64,000 nucleotides of DNA, from the NCBI RefSeq assembly GCF_000204055.1, contig NW_006768848.1, forward strand, positions 186,001-250,000, given 5' to 3'. Origin of the DNA: Melampsora larici-populina 98AG31 (Eukaryota; Basidiomycota; Pucciniomycetes; Pucciniales; Melampsoraceae). The notes below the pieces were generated by a model. The model was not told where the DNA came from and did no database searches. It worked only from the letters and a program-made list of their open reading frames with translations. The stretch's first letter is position 1, and each line of letters starts with the position of its first letter. Positions 46,978 to 58,158 of this stretch are shown one piece after another. Position numbers and translations under genes: made by a program.

Positions 46978-49900
46978 ATGTCTCAATCAACAATCAACAA
47001 TCCATCCGAAGGGGCCCCTGTTGAAGGGCACATGAATGCTCGTAAGTCCTTCTGTCTACATATACTGTGTTTCTTCTCCCAATCTGATTCACTGGTTCAT
47101 TTCAGTTTTCGAAGAGCCTTCCCATGCAACCGGGGCCGATGCACCGGCGGTATGTGCTCATCGCGATCCGCTCTATCGAATTGGAACGGCTCCTCGGGTG
47201 CAATTTGAACAAAAGAACGAGATGATTGTTCAGGTGAAGTTCAAAATTCACACTGAAAAGGAAGTAGAGGTCGACAGCGCTCCATCCATCAAGGTCAGAG
47301 GTTGCCGCACTGCAGGTGTTGCCCCTGCGGTTTGGTACAACCTCGTTGAATCTAAGATGTTCAACTCTGGAAACGTCTTAGAACTTGTCAAATGCCTATT
47401 TGGAAAGTCTTTGAATGAGTTCAAAGACTTGTGTGGCGACATCTGTGACGCTTACGAACCTGGTATGCGTCATACGGTTCTCAAAAGCAAACTTGCTCCG
47501 CACTTGAGATGGATGGGCCAGGTAGGGCGCGAAAAGGTCTTCTTGGTTGATTATCCTACCTGGCAGGCTTTTGTCGACTTACTGGCCAAAGCAACGAAGC
47601 ATAAGGGCTCATTGACAATCTTCACTGAAAACGAGAAGGAAAAGGCTAAAAAAGTAGCTCAGGTGTGTAATATTTTTCTAACGTTCTTTTTCATTACTTT
47701 AATAGGTGACGGTCCATTTCTTCCTTAGACCTGCGCTGCGAAGGAATTAATCGCTTCAGCTAGCGGCCCCACTGCTGCTGAAGCGCAGGTGGGGGTCCTT
47801 ACCAAAGAGTTAGAGGTAATAAAATTTTAAGTTTTCCCGTTTCAATTCTCAGTTTGGTTCTAACTTGACTTGTATGGTGTAACAGGATGCGCATAAGCGC
47901 ATTGCGCTCCACAAACTCACTGCCCAGTTGTTCCATGAACAAAGTCAAAAAGGGACTTCTGGCGACGGGGCCATCTTAGTTTGCCCATGGGACCCCCAAC
48001 TCTTGTACCGTTTGACTTGGCAGGGGGCGTGGGTCTGGGCCAAAGCGGTGGTAAGTAGTTCTTACCATGTTCTCAATGATTTTATTATTATTTTTCTGAT
48101 TCATCCGATTTCTTCAAATTTTTCTGATTTTCTCTATGTCTTTTGATTTTCTCTTTGTTTTGGTTTTTTTCATCTCATTCCAGCAATCTGGAATGGCGAC
48201 ACATGAAATTCCCCCCCGAACTTACGAATACCTCGCTATCATCAAGAAGACCCAAGTTTTCCATAAGGCAACCAAGGTAGATGACCGTGTCAAGATGCGA
48301 AGCTCAGACTTGCAATTGGATTTGTCGCCAACCTTTCACAAGTCGGGCGGATCTAGCCATTCGTTTTTTGAATCCCCAGCTCAACTCTTGTTTCAAAAGG
48401 CCAACGTTTCAAAAAGATCGGCGAGTATTTCCCTTTACTCTGAAGAGGATAAGAAAAAGGTGAAATTAGAACCCAGTAAGTATTTTTTCTTTGATTATCC
48501 ATGATTGCTTCAAGTGAAATTCATGCTGAATCTCGATTTTTCGCCTTGTGATTGCTAGAATCGCCTTCTAAAAGAGGGATTACGATTGTTTTGTCCTCAG
48601 ACCCCCCTGTCCTTCATTCTCCTCCAAACGACAAATGTGAATCAAACACAAATCAGGTATGGCTCTCTTATGGAATCGCTATGAGATCTGATGGGACCAC
48701 TCACTCACCATGACCCTTCCCTTGTTCATGACGCCAATACCAGTCTCGCCCTTAGCTTATGACACTACACCAAATGTAATCTTTACCGGGCGGTGAAGAA
48801 AACTAATGACATAGAAAAGTCCTGAGGCAACAGGAAGAGAGCTAAAAATCTGAAAAAATATGCACCTTGTTCCTAGATGTTGGGGCGTCATGATGAGTAT
48901 TTTTTTGTATTTTACATGCAGACATTGGTTTATGTACTAACAATAAACGCTGAAAATCATCAAAAACTCACATGTAACAATACCTGAAATTTGGGTCATG
49001 AGTATGAAGACAATATTTTGTGGTCTAAAAACTTCAATAACTTTTGCAATTCTGCTCCAAATAACTCGATTTTTGGTTCATTCAAAAGCTGAACTATCCT
49101 CCTTCACACTTCATAATGTTATTAAGGTGCTATCTAGCCATTTAAACACTCTACATATGTTCAAAAAGTTCTGCATGAATATCTCTGTATTATCTTTTTT
49201 AGACCAGCTACAGATGTGATGTCTGAATGAAAAATGTAGAGGAAAGGCTCACCTTTTTAATGCACTTCAAATTGAGTGATTTGATTCAGAACTGCAAAAG
49301 TTATTGATGTTTGAAGATTCCAAAATCCTGTCTTCAAAATCAAGAGCCAAATTTCAGGTATTGTTACAGGTGGGTTTTTGATGATTCTCAGCCTTTATTG
49401 TTAGTACATTAACCAATATCCGTGTGTAAAATACAAAAAAATACTCATCATGACGCCCCAACATCTAGGAACAAGGTGCATTTTTTTCCAGATTTTTAGC
49501 TCTCTTCCTGTTGCCTCCGGACTTTTCTATGTCAGTAGTTTTCTTTACCGTCCGGTAAAGATTACATTTTGTGTAGTGTGAAAAGGGCGTTACCATCGTT
49601 TTATCATCGGACAAGCCCGTGCCTTCCGTTGTTGAATCATCTCAAGAACCAAAGGATCATGGTCAATTAGACCCAGGTAAAAATGTTTGACTACTATGTA
49701 TTTCCATAGACCGTCCACTAACATCACATTCATTATGTCTTTGAAATGCAGCCGCCAGCTTCTGTAGCTTATTTGGTCAAGGCGACAACTTTACAAAGTC
49801 GTCTCCTGTCGGTGGCAGTCAATCTAAAGCTTGTGCTCACGCCGAAGCTTTGGAGCGCTTTTTGATTGATTGCAACGTCCCAAAAGGCGACCAGACCACT

Positions 49901-50107
49901 CGAATGATCCTGGACTGCGCTGGGGTTAAATCTTGGACTGACTTGTTACCCAGCCTCCAGTTCACCGAATCGTCGCTGACTGAGCGAGGCATGCATCCAG
50001 CTCTCGCCTCTCACCTCCTCAGCGAGGCTATGGAGCAAGTCAATGAACTTAAAACCGAAGTCGATGAGCTTTGTGATGACCAATACGCCAGTTCCCCTGA
50101 ATTCTGA
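46978..50107 (+). CDS. Hypothetical protein with SAM-like C-terminus, 8 exons, 569 aa
   Basis: Exons 46978-47041, 47106-47662, 47729-47815, 47886-48050, 48184-48475, 48559-48656, 49586-49676 and 49752-50107 add to 570 codons with all phases matching. Residues ~30-230 form an ordered domain (VQVKFKIHTEKEVEVD, GCRTAGVAPAVWYNLVES, APHLRWMGQVGREKVFLVDY). A Gln/Glu helical stretch follows. The last ~90 residues (ERFLIDCNVPKGDQ, LLPSLQFTESSLTERGM, ASHLLSEAMEQV) have the spacing of a SAM-type helical bundle, a protein or RNA interaction fold; this is a pattern judgement. Exons 6 and 7 encode similar peptides (GITIVLSSDPPV / GVTIVLSSDKPV). Intron 6 is almost entirely a CACTA-type MITE. I recognise no named family. 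Confidence 0.75.
48763..49578. mobile_element. CACTA-type foldback MITE, 816 bp, TSD TGA, inside an intron
   Basis: The left end CACTACACCAAATGTAAT and right end ATTACATTTTGTGTAGTG are inverted, and the arms extend several hundred bases (CTTTACCGGGCGGT / ACCGTCCGGTAAAG, CATCATGA, TACTAACAATAAACGC). TGA is duplicated at 48760-48762 and 49579-49581. It is non-coding. Its right end lies seven bases before the acceptor of the 569-aa gene's intron 6. Confidence 0.9.
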
Positions 50108-50151
50108 CTGCATAACTCAATTTCTCAATTTGTATTCTATCGACTTGAAAA

Positions 50152-50225
50152 TCAGCCCTCATTTCATACTTGTAGTCATGATTTTGAATCAGCCCTCATT
50201 TCATACTTGTAGTCATGATTTTGTC
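50152..50225. repeat. 37-bp tandem duplication
   Basis: TCAGCCCTCATTTCATACTT and the following bases up to ATTTTGAA are repeated exactly at 50152 and 50189, just after the stop of the 569-aa gene, probably within its 3'UTR. Confidence 0.9.
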
Positions 50226-51159
50226 CTTAGTCTTGAGACTCACTTTGTCCAACAAAAGAGATGTGTAACCCGCCATTGTAAAACCTTCCAAGTGTTTCCC
50301 AGCTCCTTCATTGTTTGATGTCGCCAATTATTAGCCTGGAATTGTTTTTACATGATGTTTCATGAGTTCCCTTTGAGCCACCTGCCTACCACTTTGAGCC
50401 ACCCGAGACTTGGTTAATCATGAAATCATCTCATGAAATTTTTTCCTTAAATTACAAGTTTCACCAATTCGAACTAGTTCATCCAAAGTTTCTTGGTCAT
50501 TATACAATAAAACATATAAGATCAGTCTCACGATCTCATGTATGTTCATTGTTATATTGGCAAAGATCATACAACAATAAATCATTTAAACTTCATACAA
50601 TAATACCTAACGAAATATTGTATGAAGTTTAAAAACCTTATCAAAATCTTTTATTGGGGTCAAATACGTGGGGCAAATGGTACTTTGAAAAAAACCAGGA
50701 GATGTTGTAATACCATCATGAAATGTATTTCTTTAACACAAACTTCTGATAATAACATGTATCAAATATCATTTTATAAAAAGATGAAACCACTTATTTG
50801 AAAGATAAATTTTTTAAAATCAATAACACGTTTTTTGAATTGATAACAATCTGTTGAGAATAACCTTTTTTAGAAAATATTGTAAAATGACTTAATCGCT
50901 TATTGAATCCAGACTCCTTATAGCATGTAAATGTATCATAAAGAACTAACTGCTTCAAACACACTCCTGATTACATGTTTAGAAAAATAAATTCCAAAGG
51001 ACTAACCGCATCTTGAAAACAAACTCCCGAGATCATGTTCACATTCCAACCCACAAACTAAGAGTAAAAAGTTTCAAATCAAGGATCAAGGACCCGACTG
51101 CTAGACAAGCACCTGATGCCACTTAGATTAAACTCGTAAAATAAGACTGAAGATTGTAC
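50226..51159. other. AT-rich intergenic region with a perfect 18-bp hairpin
   Basis: The only structure is TTTAAACTTCATACAATA at 50585-50602 with its exact inverse at 50616-50633 (13-nt loop). No gene is supportable. Confidence 0.6.
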
Positions 51160-52652
51160 TTATAAGTATCCGCACCCTCTAAAAAAACCTTCACATACTT
51201 CATCATTGAATAAATCCATACAAGCGATGAAAATCGCTGCTCTTTCGTCTGCGGCACTCAATGCATTCTGCAAAACCTGAGACCGCCTGAGTCTTGATTT
51301 TAAAACCGAAAAGCCCTTTTCAATACCGCAAGAGCACCGCACTATGTTGCAGTTGCGGTGCGGTTGCGTAGCGCTTTTGGGCGCCGCAATAGCAATGCAA
51401 TATAGTGCGGTGCCAGCGCTCCGCAATCCGGGTTCAAAAAACCCCTTGCTCAGAAACCCGCACCGCAATTGCGGTTGGTTTTTGACGGTTATTTAGGGCA
51501 AATATTGCGGAAATAGGGCAATATTGCGCATTTTCCGCAATATTTGCCCGACCGCTCCGCAACAGCGAGTTAGAAAAAAAACACCCCATTGCGGAGTGGT
51601 TGCGTAGCGTAATAATGCGCCGACTGCGCAACGCAATGGAAATAGGTCGAAATCCATTGCGTTGCGTAGCGCTTGCGGTGTTGCCCTTTTCAATCGGGTT
51701 GAAATCAGGGCTGTACGGCGGTAGATATACCAACCTCACACCTCGTGCCGCACACAATTCCTCCACTCTACCTCCGTGGTGGATAGGAGCGTTGTCCAAC
51801 ACCAACACGCTATTTTGAGCTGGGAAAGGATTCATGGCTGGGAGCTGAAACCAAAACAAGAATCAGAGACCAGAAGTAATGAAATTATAGGAAAATGAAC
51901 AGACATACCAAGTCATGTTCGAGAAACGACTCAAAGTCCACCCGGGAGTAGCCACCGGGCTGAACACACACAGAAACAATCCCATCCATTGAGATCGCAG
52001 GCAACGCTGACCAACGAAAGGCTTGAGTAGGCCTCTGGAGCCGAGTGGAGCGTTGACCAATAGGAGCGCGGGCATGTGTGCAGTACAATCGACGCTTCGA
52101 GATGGCAGTTTCATCTGTACAAACAATGTTTCAAAAGTCAGTATGAGAGTGACATTTGAAACCAAAACCCTCCAAAGACAACTCACCAACAAAGACCAGG
52201 CATTGAGGATCGATACCTGAGATTGCCTCAATGTAGGCACCACGAGCCCTCACAGACTGGTTTGGATGTACTGTACGGGCCTTTTTCCGGGTCCAAAAGA
52301 GACGAGATCAAAGCTCGGTGGAGAGTGTCTTGAGGGAGACCGTTCTTCCAAAATGCTCTTGAATCTTGGCCTTCAGTTTGTCGAGGTAAAGAGTGGGATC
52401 AATTTCCAGGGCTTGCAATACAAATTCTTTCTCGGCAGCTCCTAGAGCTGATGGTGCTCCATCCCGTCCGTGGTTAAATGGGTTGGTGACCACAGCGCAA
52501 GTCGTACGATAAAGGTCGAACCAACGATGGACCATGGTGAGAGACAAATCAATACCCGTGGAGCGTACAATCTTGGGAAATGTTAATCCTTGCAGAACCA
52601 TCCGTACCACCACCAACTTGATATCGGTGCTGTAAAGGTTCTTTGGCATGTG
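51160..52652 (-). pseudogene. Tc1/mariner-type DDE transposase, nonsense codon plus MITE insertion
   Basis: On the minus strand translation starts at MPKNLYSTDIK (52652). A helix-turn-helix region follows (VVRMVLQGLTFPKIVRSTGI, VHRWFDLY), then SALGAAEKEFVLQAL...YLDKLKAKIQEHFG. The DDE_3-type catalytic part is split by introns: DETAISKRRLY (first Asp), ISMDGIVSV, LDNAPIHHGG (second Asp), VYLPPYSPDFNPIE (Glu, 34 residues on). After removal of a 361-bp insertion the frame resumes as KGFSVLKSRLRR and ends RGCGYL-stop. Damage: in-frame TGA at 52308-52310 (STEL*SRLFW, probably a former CGA Arg codon) and the insertion at NPIEK|G. Terminal repeats of this transposon were not identified. Confidence 0.9.
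51322..51682. mobile_element. MITE, 361 bp, with 9-bp TSD inside the Tc1 transposase
   Basis: GCCCTTTTC is duplicated at 51313-51321 and 51683-51691. The ends match as an inverted pair: AATACCGCAAGAGC (left) and, read inward from the right, AACACCGCAAGCGC. The interior is packed with GCGGTTGCG / CGCAACGC / ATTGCGG words, as in subterminal transposase-binding repeats. A 9-bp duplication fits Mutator-like elements, with hAT (8 bp) as the alternative. Removing it and one TSD copy restores the transposase frame. Confidence 0.87.
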
Positions 52653-55619
52653 GGCAATCGAAAATGGGCGAGATCGTTGGAAGAAGTTGCAAGCAGAAGA
52701 GTTGAAATGGTTAGAAAAAGAGTCAATTTGGTGTTTTGAAAGAAAATCAATCGAGAATGGATGGATTGTGAGGATGAAATAAAAACACGGGGGCGAGGAG
52801 AGGAAAGAGGGGGAGCGAGGGACTGGGAGAGAAGGACTAGGCCAGACTAGGCCGGCCGACATTTTTCTTTTTCAAACGGTATTAACCAAGTGTGAGAGGC
52901 CAGCCTTTGCCCGAGTCGGGGAAATGTCAAACTATATTATAAAATCTCACGTTACGAATGATGAAAAATGTGTTTTTTTAGTTTTTGCCAGAAGTGGATT
53001 AAATCCCGACACAACACAAGAGAAGAAAAATTTACCAATGGTTCTCACAACAGCTGTACTTATTTTTGGGACAGGATATTGGTCTTGAAGTGTGGATATC
53101 CTTTGGTACACTGTCAAGCGTATTGGAACACAAGAATCTGTGCATGGCTGCAACTCCTTCTTGTGGAAGGACGCATTGGTACATGCGTCCGGCCCGCGGG
53201 CGGGAATCGGCTTGCACACTAGGGCGAATTTTCACGTAGATTCAGAGTTGAAAATTCAGACAATACAGTTGCCATGATAGACACGTCCGCTGGAGACAAC
53301 TCCAGAGGCTTCATGAAAGGACACCATGGTTCTGTACGGCCGTTCTGTATGGTGCGCATCTCTTACCATCTCGTGACGGGATACAGATGGTCTATCAGGG
53401 AAGAGCTCCCGACCAGAGAAAGGTCTCTTTCATCAGAAATTGCAGCTTGGTCTAGCGTAACACAGGCCCCACCAACCGTAGAGACATCCCCTGGAGCCTG
53501 CAAAGGGGGGGGGTTGCGACTTATCAGAGATTTTGGCTTGATACCAAAATCACTTTGGCTGGGGCTATCTCCAGCCTCCATTTTCGACCTGAGTCTCAGA
53601 CAACATAAACCTTCCATCACCCCTCTATGAAATCCACAGAGCCATGCTTTTGTGACCCTTTGCTCTGCTCAGAATTTTTATAGCTGTCCTAGAAGCCGCC
53701 ATATCATCAATTGAAGAAGAGAAAATTGAGATTATGGTTACTGAGACTGCTGCAATTACAGTCACTTGACCCACAAGTGTCTTGATTTCTCTCTGCTGAC
53801 CCATAGGCTCTCTGCCATTCTTGTCAGAGACAGAAAGTAATCATCCACAGTCTTCTGATTGTGACTCCAAAACTTGCAACTCTTCACTGTCACCTCAAGC
53901 AAATGTTTTCTTATCAAGACATGTGGATATTGAGGAGTATTATGTACAAGATGCATCAGGAAAGGCCAGTGTACTCATCATTTGTGGGTTGTTGATAGGA
54001 AATGCTGTAGTGTAGATTTAGAGTGAAAAGTGTGAAAATCAAAAAAGGAACTATTGGTATGACATAAGGAAATGCAATAAGTTGTAAGTCCCTCTTCCAC
54101 AGTGTCAACCTGGAGAGTAAATATACTTACTCCTCAGATAGACAAAATATTTCAGAAAACATTTATTATACACTTCCTTGAAACTTGCACACAAGTTACA
54201 AGAAAGACCCTCACATCTCACACTCAAGTTTCAAGAGCGGATAAAAACATGAAAACTTAATCAAACCCCTGTTGAAGAAGGTATTGACCAAGAAGATTTA
54301 GTAATAATTAAAATTCATATATTCAAAACTTAACTAACCAAGCAGGGTCTGACAAAAAACCCTACCAAGTTAACCAACCAGGCAGGGCCTGATAAAACCC
54401 CTACCAAGGAGAAAGTTTTGTAATGAAACAAATTTACCCAGCCCAGTCAGGGTAGCATTTGAACCCTGATTATCTGGTCAAAGAAGATTACTGTGGAATA
54501 AGAAACCTTGAAGCTAGAACAGAACAAGTATCAGGTGCTCACTCGACAGAAAAGAAAAGATCCCCTTCTTATACTTACCTAACACATTTTAGATCACTAA
54601 GAATTAGAAAGCCTTCTAACACCTTTTATTCAAACCACCAGCCATAACCCTAATAGCCTAGGACAAATAGCCAACTAGCTCCTATCTTCTACTTTATCTG
54701 TCTGTCACGATTTTTGTTTAAAACCCTCTTGCTTGCTCTTCAAACTTGTTCCAATTTATAGTGTGTTAACTGAGTAAGACTTACCCTTAAAACCTTTCTA
54801 GCTTTGTCAAATATTATTCACGGATGGGTATACCTGAATAACAAGGAGTTCTACTCTACACTCTTAGTATACGATAGAATTTAGACCACCCTAAGATAGG
54901 AGTATTGACTTACCCATCTTTAGAAGACCTTGAATAAACAAATCTTTATTCAGTGAGTAATCTAGGTTAAACATTCCAAAGGACCTCTTCCTGTGAGAAA
55001 CTAACCTTTTGGCTCAAATTTATCTCAACAGTAGTATCTGGATACTGTGTTGTAACAAATCCAGGAACACCTTTTTTTAAAAAAGTAAGCTACATCTCGG
55101 ATCTTAGTCTTGTAAAGTCTACCAATTTTAGAATCAGGCTTATACACTAGCTTGCGGAGGGACTTGGTTACATCAGTGGGTTGGTGTCAGCCCTGAGTAC
55201 ATGTGTATGTACCCATAGACTGAATTGTAACATATAAAAATCAATGAGAAAATATGATAACATATACATACAGCCTAGGAAATATATGTAACATGTAATA
55301 TAACATATGCAAAAACCTGATTACATATACACAACTACTTAAATCCACATGTAGTATATAATAAAACATTAATCACACCTCATAACTCAGTGTCAAGAGT
55401 TAGAATGTTTATACTACATAATAGGAAATATTTGGAAACAACTTGGGCCACACTCATCTTTGCTATGCCCACACCTCATGTGACTTGGCTAGACATACTG
55501 CATACATGTATTTACCACACTACATGTAACCATGGTCTTTCTTTTATATTTCAAGATTCTTGTGGAGAGGTTTTTTTGTAAATATTTACTTGTGTTCAAA
55601 TTCATGTTTCCACATCAAT
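52653..55619. other. Repeat-derived intergenic region without a supportable gene
   Basis: A 119-codon frame at 53274-53630 has no motif. Near 54330-54420 a short block with ACCAAGCAGGGTCTGA is repeated as ACCAGGCAGGGCCTGA, each followed by CCCTACCAAG. From 55150 to 55400 the sequence is very AT-rich with many ACATATAC words. No element boundaries could be set. Confidence 0.5.
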
Positions 55620-56690
55620 AATCAAAGGAGAACTGGCACAGCCATTACCACCACCACCATCAGCTTTGATTGAAACCACCTATACAACCAAGGATGCAAT
55701 GGAACAGAAAACCAACTCTTTTGCTGCTCAACATGCTTATGGAGTGGTAAAAAAGACATCAAAGAAGAATGATGGCCTTCAAAGAATATACAACAAATGC
55801 ACACTTGGAGGGACCTACCGTAATAGGCACGGTTGTACAGACAAGACATGTAAGCAAAAGGCCTCTACCTATGTTGCATAATACCAACTTCCCATTCCAG
55901 CTCATAGGGACAGAGTCAGAGGCCAGCACGTGGGACTTCATTGTCATGGAACCTATGTACAATCATGGACCTTCCTCTGTGGCATCAGCACTTCCAGTTC
56001 AACTGTGCCTCACTGAAACCCAGGACAAGGCAGTCAAATTGATGTTTGAAGCCAAGACTGAAATTTGTGAGCTTCAGGTTCAACTCCCCAACATAGATGG
56101 TGGTGCAGATATTCCCCGCCAAAGTATAATCTTAAGAGACAAGCAAAATGGGATAAATTAGATGAAAGAAGTCCCATGGATACTTTAGTTGTAAGCTTCG
56201 CTCAAAAGGGATACAAGATTGAAGTCAAGACAGATGACAAAGGCCAGGTGACACAAGTGTTTTTTGCACATCCAGATTCAATTTCATTCCTGTGCATCAA
56301 CTACCAGGTCTTTATCTCGGATGCTACATACAAGAAAACTTGGTCAAAGTTCTCATGACTTCATATTATGGGTACAACTGCGCTTCACATAACCTTTACA
56401 GCATGTTTCATCTTCATGAAGGCAGAAAGCAAGGAGTCATACATCACTGCTGCGAAGTATTTCTCTTTCACAAAGACTATCTACCTTGGGTCCTTCTCAC
56501 CAATCAAGAACTTTCCCTAATTGTGGCCATCAGGATCAATTTCAAGACAGCAAAGATCTTGCTGTGTATCTGGCATATTGAGAAGAATATCATCAAGACC
56601 TGCAAGCCTTGTTTCTCTGGAAAACCAAAAGAAGAGTGGGTCACTTTTATGAAGGACTGGATCTGTCAACTCTTGACTAATTCTTAAGAG
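55620..56690 (+). pseudogene. FAR1/MULE-type transposase relic
   Basis: Four short frames in three phases read through one ancestral protein. The N-terminal part resembles the FAR1 DNA-binding (WRKY-GCM1 zinc finger) domain: FAAQHAYGVVKKTSKKNDG, then CTLGGTYRNRHGCTDKTCK and later STWDFIVMEPMYNHGPSS. The C-terminal part is the MULE transposase core: CINYQVFISDATYK (first Asp), then LPWVLLTNQELSLIVAI and AKILLCIWHIEKNIIKTCKP. Spacing and order match the family. At least three frameshifts and stops make it non-functional. Confidence 0.83.
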
Positions 56691-56968
56691 GGATGAACTA
56701 GATCTAGAGTTGAAATGTACTTTACGAAATGTATTTCTTCAAGTTTGAATGTTGATTTTAAACTTGAGAGGAATTATTTTTCAATTCTTTATAAAATAGA
56801 AAGATTTAAACTACAGTTGTTGGATGTAGCTGCCTATGGTGCGGGATAAAAAACCGCTGCCAGTATATCAACAAGTGCAGTCACTTGAAAATCTGCCGAG
56901 GTAAACACGTACAAAGTGTAGAGTCCTTGGGTGACGCTTTAGCGTTGATTCGATAAGATAGTTCTTTA

Positions 56969-57766
56969 CACTACACAAAATATAATATTTTCTGGGCAGA
57001 AAATTAAATTATTGATACACAAAAATATTGAGAGGCCAGGAGAAGGGCAAAAAATAAATAAAAATATGCATCTTGTTCCCTGCGGTGAGAGCTTCACTCT
57101 CCATATTTTTCCGTATTTTTACAGTCCGTATTGATTAGTGTACTAACAATAAACCTTCATAATCATCCAATTACAACCTGTAACAAGCACTGAAATTTGG
57201 CTCATTAGTGTTTAGAGAAACTTTTGATTTCTGAAAACACCTACAACTTTGTCAAATCTGCATCAAAACACTCGATTTCAAGTGCATTAGAAAGCTGAAC
57301 TCTTCCTCTCGAACTTTCATAAGATCAAGAACTATGTAGCTAGTATGCCAATCATTCTATGGATCTGTATGTACAAATGTATAAAAAAGATGATATCTTC
57401 TTTAGCAGACCAGCATGCTGTGTGGTCCTATTATGAGCTATTTGGAGGACAATCCCAGCTTACCAATGCACCCAAAATCGAGCGTTTTGGACCGGAATTG
57501 AAAAAGTTACGAGTATTTTCAGAAATCAAAAGTTTCTCTAAACACTAATAAGCCAAATTTCAGTGCTTGTTACAGGTTGTAATTGGATGATTGTGAAGGT
57601 TTATTGTTAGTACACTTATCAATATGGACTGTAAAAATACGGAAAAATATGCAGAGTGAAGTTCTCAACGCAGGGAACAAGATGCATATTTTTATTCATT
57701 TTTTGCTCTCCTCCTGGCCTCTCAATATTTTTGTGTATCAATAATTTAATTTTCTGCCCAGAAAAT
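56969..57766. mobile_element. CACTA-type foldback MITE, right tip missing
   Basis: The left end CACTACACAAAATATAAT is intact. The right arm mirrors the left (TGTGTATCAATAATTTAAT, TTCTGCCCAGAAAAT) but stops at 57766, ~20 bp short of the expected ...GTGTAGTG, where an unrelated sequence begins. It is the same family as the left half of 27240-28164. Confidence 0.85.
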
Positions 57767-58158
57767 TGATAGAGTTCCCAAACCTGAGAGGGTACTCTAT
57801 ATTCCATATCTTGATATGAAGCAAGAGAGAGCTTCAGGTGCTAGCAGAGAAGGCACGCGCGTGACATGACTGAGAGAGATGTCACGGAGCGGATAAGCCT
57901 GAGATGTGGTAGAGAAAGAGAAACAGAGTTTACCTCTCTACTCGACCACATACATCTCATCTGTCTACGCACCTCGAAGATCCTACAAGATCATTTTGTT
58001 CATCTCATAGAACTTCTGATTTTTTGATTGAGGCACAAGAGGAAGAGACGAGGAAGCGGTTGACGTCAAAGGATAAAAATTACGAAAGACAATTGCAAGA
58101 TAAAAACTTCGAATAACATTGTAACAGCCTAAAGACAACTCAGATTATCGCCCAACGT

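Noticed and set aside
53274..53630. 119-codon ORF, considered as organellar or rDNA-derived
   Set aside because: No rRNA-like conserved core and no protein motif; context is decayed repeats.
53762..53956. Possible copia/gypsy gag fragment on the minus strand (SCKFWSHNQKTVDDYF)
   Set aside because: Too short and without a zinc knuckle or adjoining pol motifs to support a call.
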